Below are positions 51,531 to 52,950 of a stretch of 52,950 nucleotides of DNA, in pieces (positions within the stretch are counted from its first letter, which is position 1; every line of letters begins with the position of its first letter). Both the position numbers and the translations under genes were made by a program. This DNA comes from CAAGNP01 sp964611185 (GTDB lineage: Bacteria > Bacteroidota > Bacteroidia > Bacteroidales > UBA932): NCBI GenBank assembly GCA_964611185.1, contig CAZSXE010000014.1, forward strand, positions 1 through 52,950, written 5' to 3'. Under the pieces are notes generated by a model. That model saw only the letters and a program-made list of their open reading frames with translations, did not search any database and was not told the DNA's origin.

Positions 51531-51857
51531 TTATCTTTCGTAAAGAGGCATCTCCTCAGGAATCACCATCGACAGTTCCACAAGTCCTCCAATCACCCCA
51601 TTTTCATACCATGGAGTTTGATAAATCATCTTTTTAATACCATTTTTATGGATTGTATAAGAATTTGAGCACCCCTCTTTAAGCATCTTTTGAATCATAT
51701 TCCATGAAGAAGCCTTATGACAATCAATCAGATTCTTCCCGATAAGATCACCTTTGAGCGAAAAAGTAGCTTTCGACTTATCGTTCATATAAATAATAGT
51801 CCCTTTTGTATCACAAACAGTGATGGCACAATTCAACTCTTTAGCCCATTCGTACAT
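51531..51857 (-). CDS. Small single-domain PAS protein
   Basis: This 108-residue protein is almost entirely a PAS fold: ITVCDTKGTIIYMNDKSKA, then GKNLIDCHKASSW, YTIHKNGIKKMIYQTPWY and the C-terminal GGLVELSMVIPEEMP. I recall very similar stand-alone PAS proteins in Bacteroidales. The frame extends upstream to 51953, but that part is a hydrophobic run reading through the intergenic region and the rightward promoter, so the ATG at 51857 is preferred. It lies 93 bases upstream of the ferredoxin gene. The bound ligand is unknown; the H in DCH could coordinate a cofactor, which is a guess. Confidence 0.82.
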   Translation of the reverse strand: MYEWAKELNCAITVCDTKGTIIYMNDKSKATFSLKGDLIGKNLIDCHKASSWNMIQKMLKEGCSNSYTIHKNGIKKMIYQTPWYENGVIGGLVELSMVIPEEMPLYER

Positions 51858-51904
51858 AATAAAAATCAGTTTAAAATAATTTATAAAGATATACAATATT
51901 ATCA

Positions 51905-51912
51905 TAACTTTG
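51905..51912 (+). promoter_or_regulatory. -7 box of the YwqG-family gene
   Basis: TAACTTTG is a perfect TAnnTTTG, 21 bases before the ATG at 51934. Confidence 0.6.
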
Positions 51913-51933
51913 TCGTAAAACGATAATAAACTT

Positions 51934-52842
51934 ATGACTCCCATTAAAATCAAATGCTGCTACTCCGACACAGAGCTTCCGATGTGCGTATCCAAATTCT
52001 GGGGCAATCCCGATTTGCCTAAATCATTTTCATTCCCCACATACAAAGATGAGGAAGGCGAAGAGTCGCATTACGACTTTGTCTGTCAGATAAGATGCTC
52101 TGATATAGCTCATTACGACAAAGATAATACTCTTCCTCATAAAGGAATGCTCTATTTTTTCGCTCAAATAGGGTATTACCTCGGAGATATTTTCTTCTGT
52201 GAGCCGATGCCCTCAGGATGGTGGCCTTCCAACGGGGTAAAAGTCCTCTACTACCCTCGCGAAGATTGGGAAAACTTCGAACAGCTCATTCTCCTTGATG
52301 ACGACGATGAAGAAATCGCAATACGCGAACAAAAAATCGAATTTCAGAGCATCGTTAATAATTTCTGTGAGCCACTTTCCCAAAACGGCGCCTACGGCAA
52401 TAAACAAATCGACACCCCCTGCCATTCAGACAAAGACAACTTCAATCATAATGCTGAATCCATTACCCATTCACAATGCATCAAATCTGATGACAATGCT
52501 GAATTAAACAACGATTCACACAATAATTCATCCAATGACAGAATTTTCGAACATAATTCTCAGTTATGCTTTGATTCAGATAATCAAGACAAAACGACAT
52601 CTGATGATTGCTGCCAAGACTCATTCAACGACGGCCATCAACTCCTCGGCCATCCATCATATATTGCCGACGAAATCGACCCCTTAGAATATGCACTCCT
52701 CCTTCAAGTCGATTCCTGCGACCTCAGTGACGGAGTAACCCTCAATTTTATGGACTGGGGTATGCTCTACTTCCTAATCCCAATCGAAGATCTCCACAAA
52801 CCCTCCTTTAAAAATGTCCGCGGTTATCTCGCCAGCAGCTAA
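51934..52842 (+). CDS. DUF1963 (YwqG family) protein with low-complexity insertion
   Basis: The N-terminal 140 residues (WGNPDLPKSFSFPTY, FVCQIRCSDIAHYDKDN, LPHKGMLYFFAQIGYY) and the C-terminal 65 (HQLLGHPSYIADEIDP, LLLQVDSCDLSDGVTLNFMD, GMLYFLIP) match the YwqG family of unknown function. Between them, residues about 148-234 form a polar stretch rich in Asn, Asp, His, Ser and Gln with repeated DN/HN patterns, unlike the family. The reading frame stays open. It is monocistronic and divergent from the PAS gene. No function can be assigned. Confidence 0.82.
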   Translation: MTPIKIKCCYSDTELPMCVSKFWGNPDLPKSFSFPTYKDEEGEESHYDFVCQIRCSDIAHYDKDNTLPHKGMLYFFAQIGYYLGDIFFCEPMPSGWWPSNGVKVLYYPREDWENFEQLILLDDDDEEIAIREQKIEFQSIVNNFCEPLSQNGAYGNKQIDTPCHSDKDNFNHNAESITHSQCIKSDDNAELNNDSHNNSSNDRIFEHNSQLCFDSDNQDKTTSDDCCQDSFNDGHQLLGHPSYIADEIDPLEYALLLQVDSCDLSDGVTLNFMDWGMLYFLIPIEDLHKPSFKNVRGYLASS

Positions 52843-52950
52843 GTTAGAAACGACAAGAATAGCACTAAGAATAAACAAGACATCATTAATATAGTGTGGC
52901 TTGCAATGCCCATCTCAGAAATGATGACATTCGGGGCACAAAAACACCCC

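Noticed and set aside
51858..51953. Membrane-anchoring N-terminus of the PAS protein
   Set aside because: The upstream in-frame extension is an AT-rich hydrophobic read-through of the intergenic region that covers the rightward -7 box.
52843..52950. Gene or RNA at the right end
   Set aside because: The last 108 bases show no supported frame, hairpin with T-run or tRNA-like fold; the window ends too soon to judge.

Overview
The window is a gene-dense chromosomal segment of a Bacteroidetes bacterium, most likely an anaerobic member of the Bacteroidales. The evidence is consistent. Promoters repeatedly match the Bacteroidetes -7 box TAnnTTTG, in two clear cases with a TTG 19 bases upstream. Shine-Dalgarno sequences are absent from almost every gene. 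Bacteroidetes-restricted families are present (DUF4493, PCMD, DUF5683, a helix-hairpin-helix outer-membrane barrel protein). The hpt-adk-obg gene order and the two-gene methylmalonyl-CoA mutase also fit. I see no rRNA, CRISPR array, insertion sequence or prophage, and no gene-free stretch longer than about 290 bases.

Layout. 1-3050: tRNA-Phe with a very long palindromic tail, a strikingly eroded PriA, and a lipid kinase. 3049-7370: parA, parB, a DUF5683 membrane protein and a LysM lytic transglycosylase. 7354-9804: an HhH/beta-barrel protein and purE, leftward. 9874-13594: hpt, adk, obg, a PAP2 phosphatase and lipoate-protein ligase. 13581-17328: an M6 metalloprotease with an upstream lipoprotein. 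17347-20986: urocanate hydratase, ribosomal protein bS21, a Xer recombinase and a hibernation factor. 21273-25327: both subunits of methylmalonyl-CoA mutase. 25392-33500: a five-gene surface lipoprotein locus (three DUF4493 proteins, PCMD domains, one outer-membrane barrel). 33633-36046: parE and an acyltransferase. 36058-39944: a two-gene ABC-2 exporter and a 5'-nucleotidase split into two genes. 40000-46816: acyl-CoA synthetase, HhH protein, rsmI, a conserved hypothetical, tdk, L,D-transpeptidase, a TapB-like protein and a CNNM/HlyC membrane protein. 46847-51857: a hydrogenase signalling cluster. 51934-52842: a YwqG-family protein with a low-complexity insertion.

How the genes work together. 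Most of the window is housekeeping: replication and segregation, nucleotide salvage, cell wall and lipid work. The metabolic genes fit a fermenter that makes succinate/propionate through methylmalonyl-CoA and can degrade histidine. The most interesting unit is the leftward cluster at 46847-51857. A small PAS protein lies upstream of a thioredoxin-like [2Fe-2S] protein, a PAS-containing sensory-type [FeFe] hydrogenase, a SpoIIE/PP2C-type phosphatase with an unrecognised C-terminal domain, and a second [FeFe] hydrogenase that looks catalytic. The last four genes are tightly packed behind their own promoter. The sensory-type protein has alanine where the catalytic one keeps the proton-transfer cysteine. 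I infer a hydrogen- or redox-sensing pathway that signals through dephosphorylation of a partner not encoded here. Other points worth a second look are the PriA that has lost its helicase motifs, the strong Shine-Dalgarno of rpsU, and the surface lipoprotein locus.
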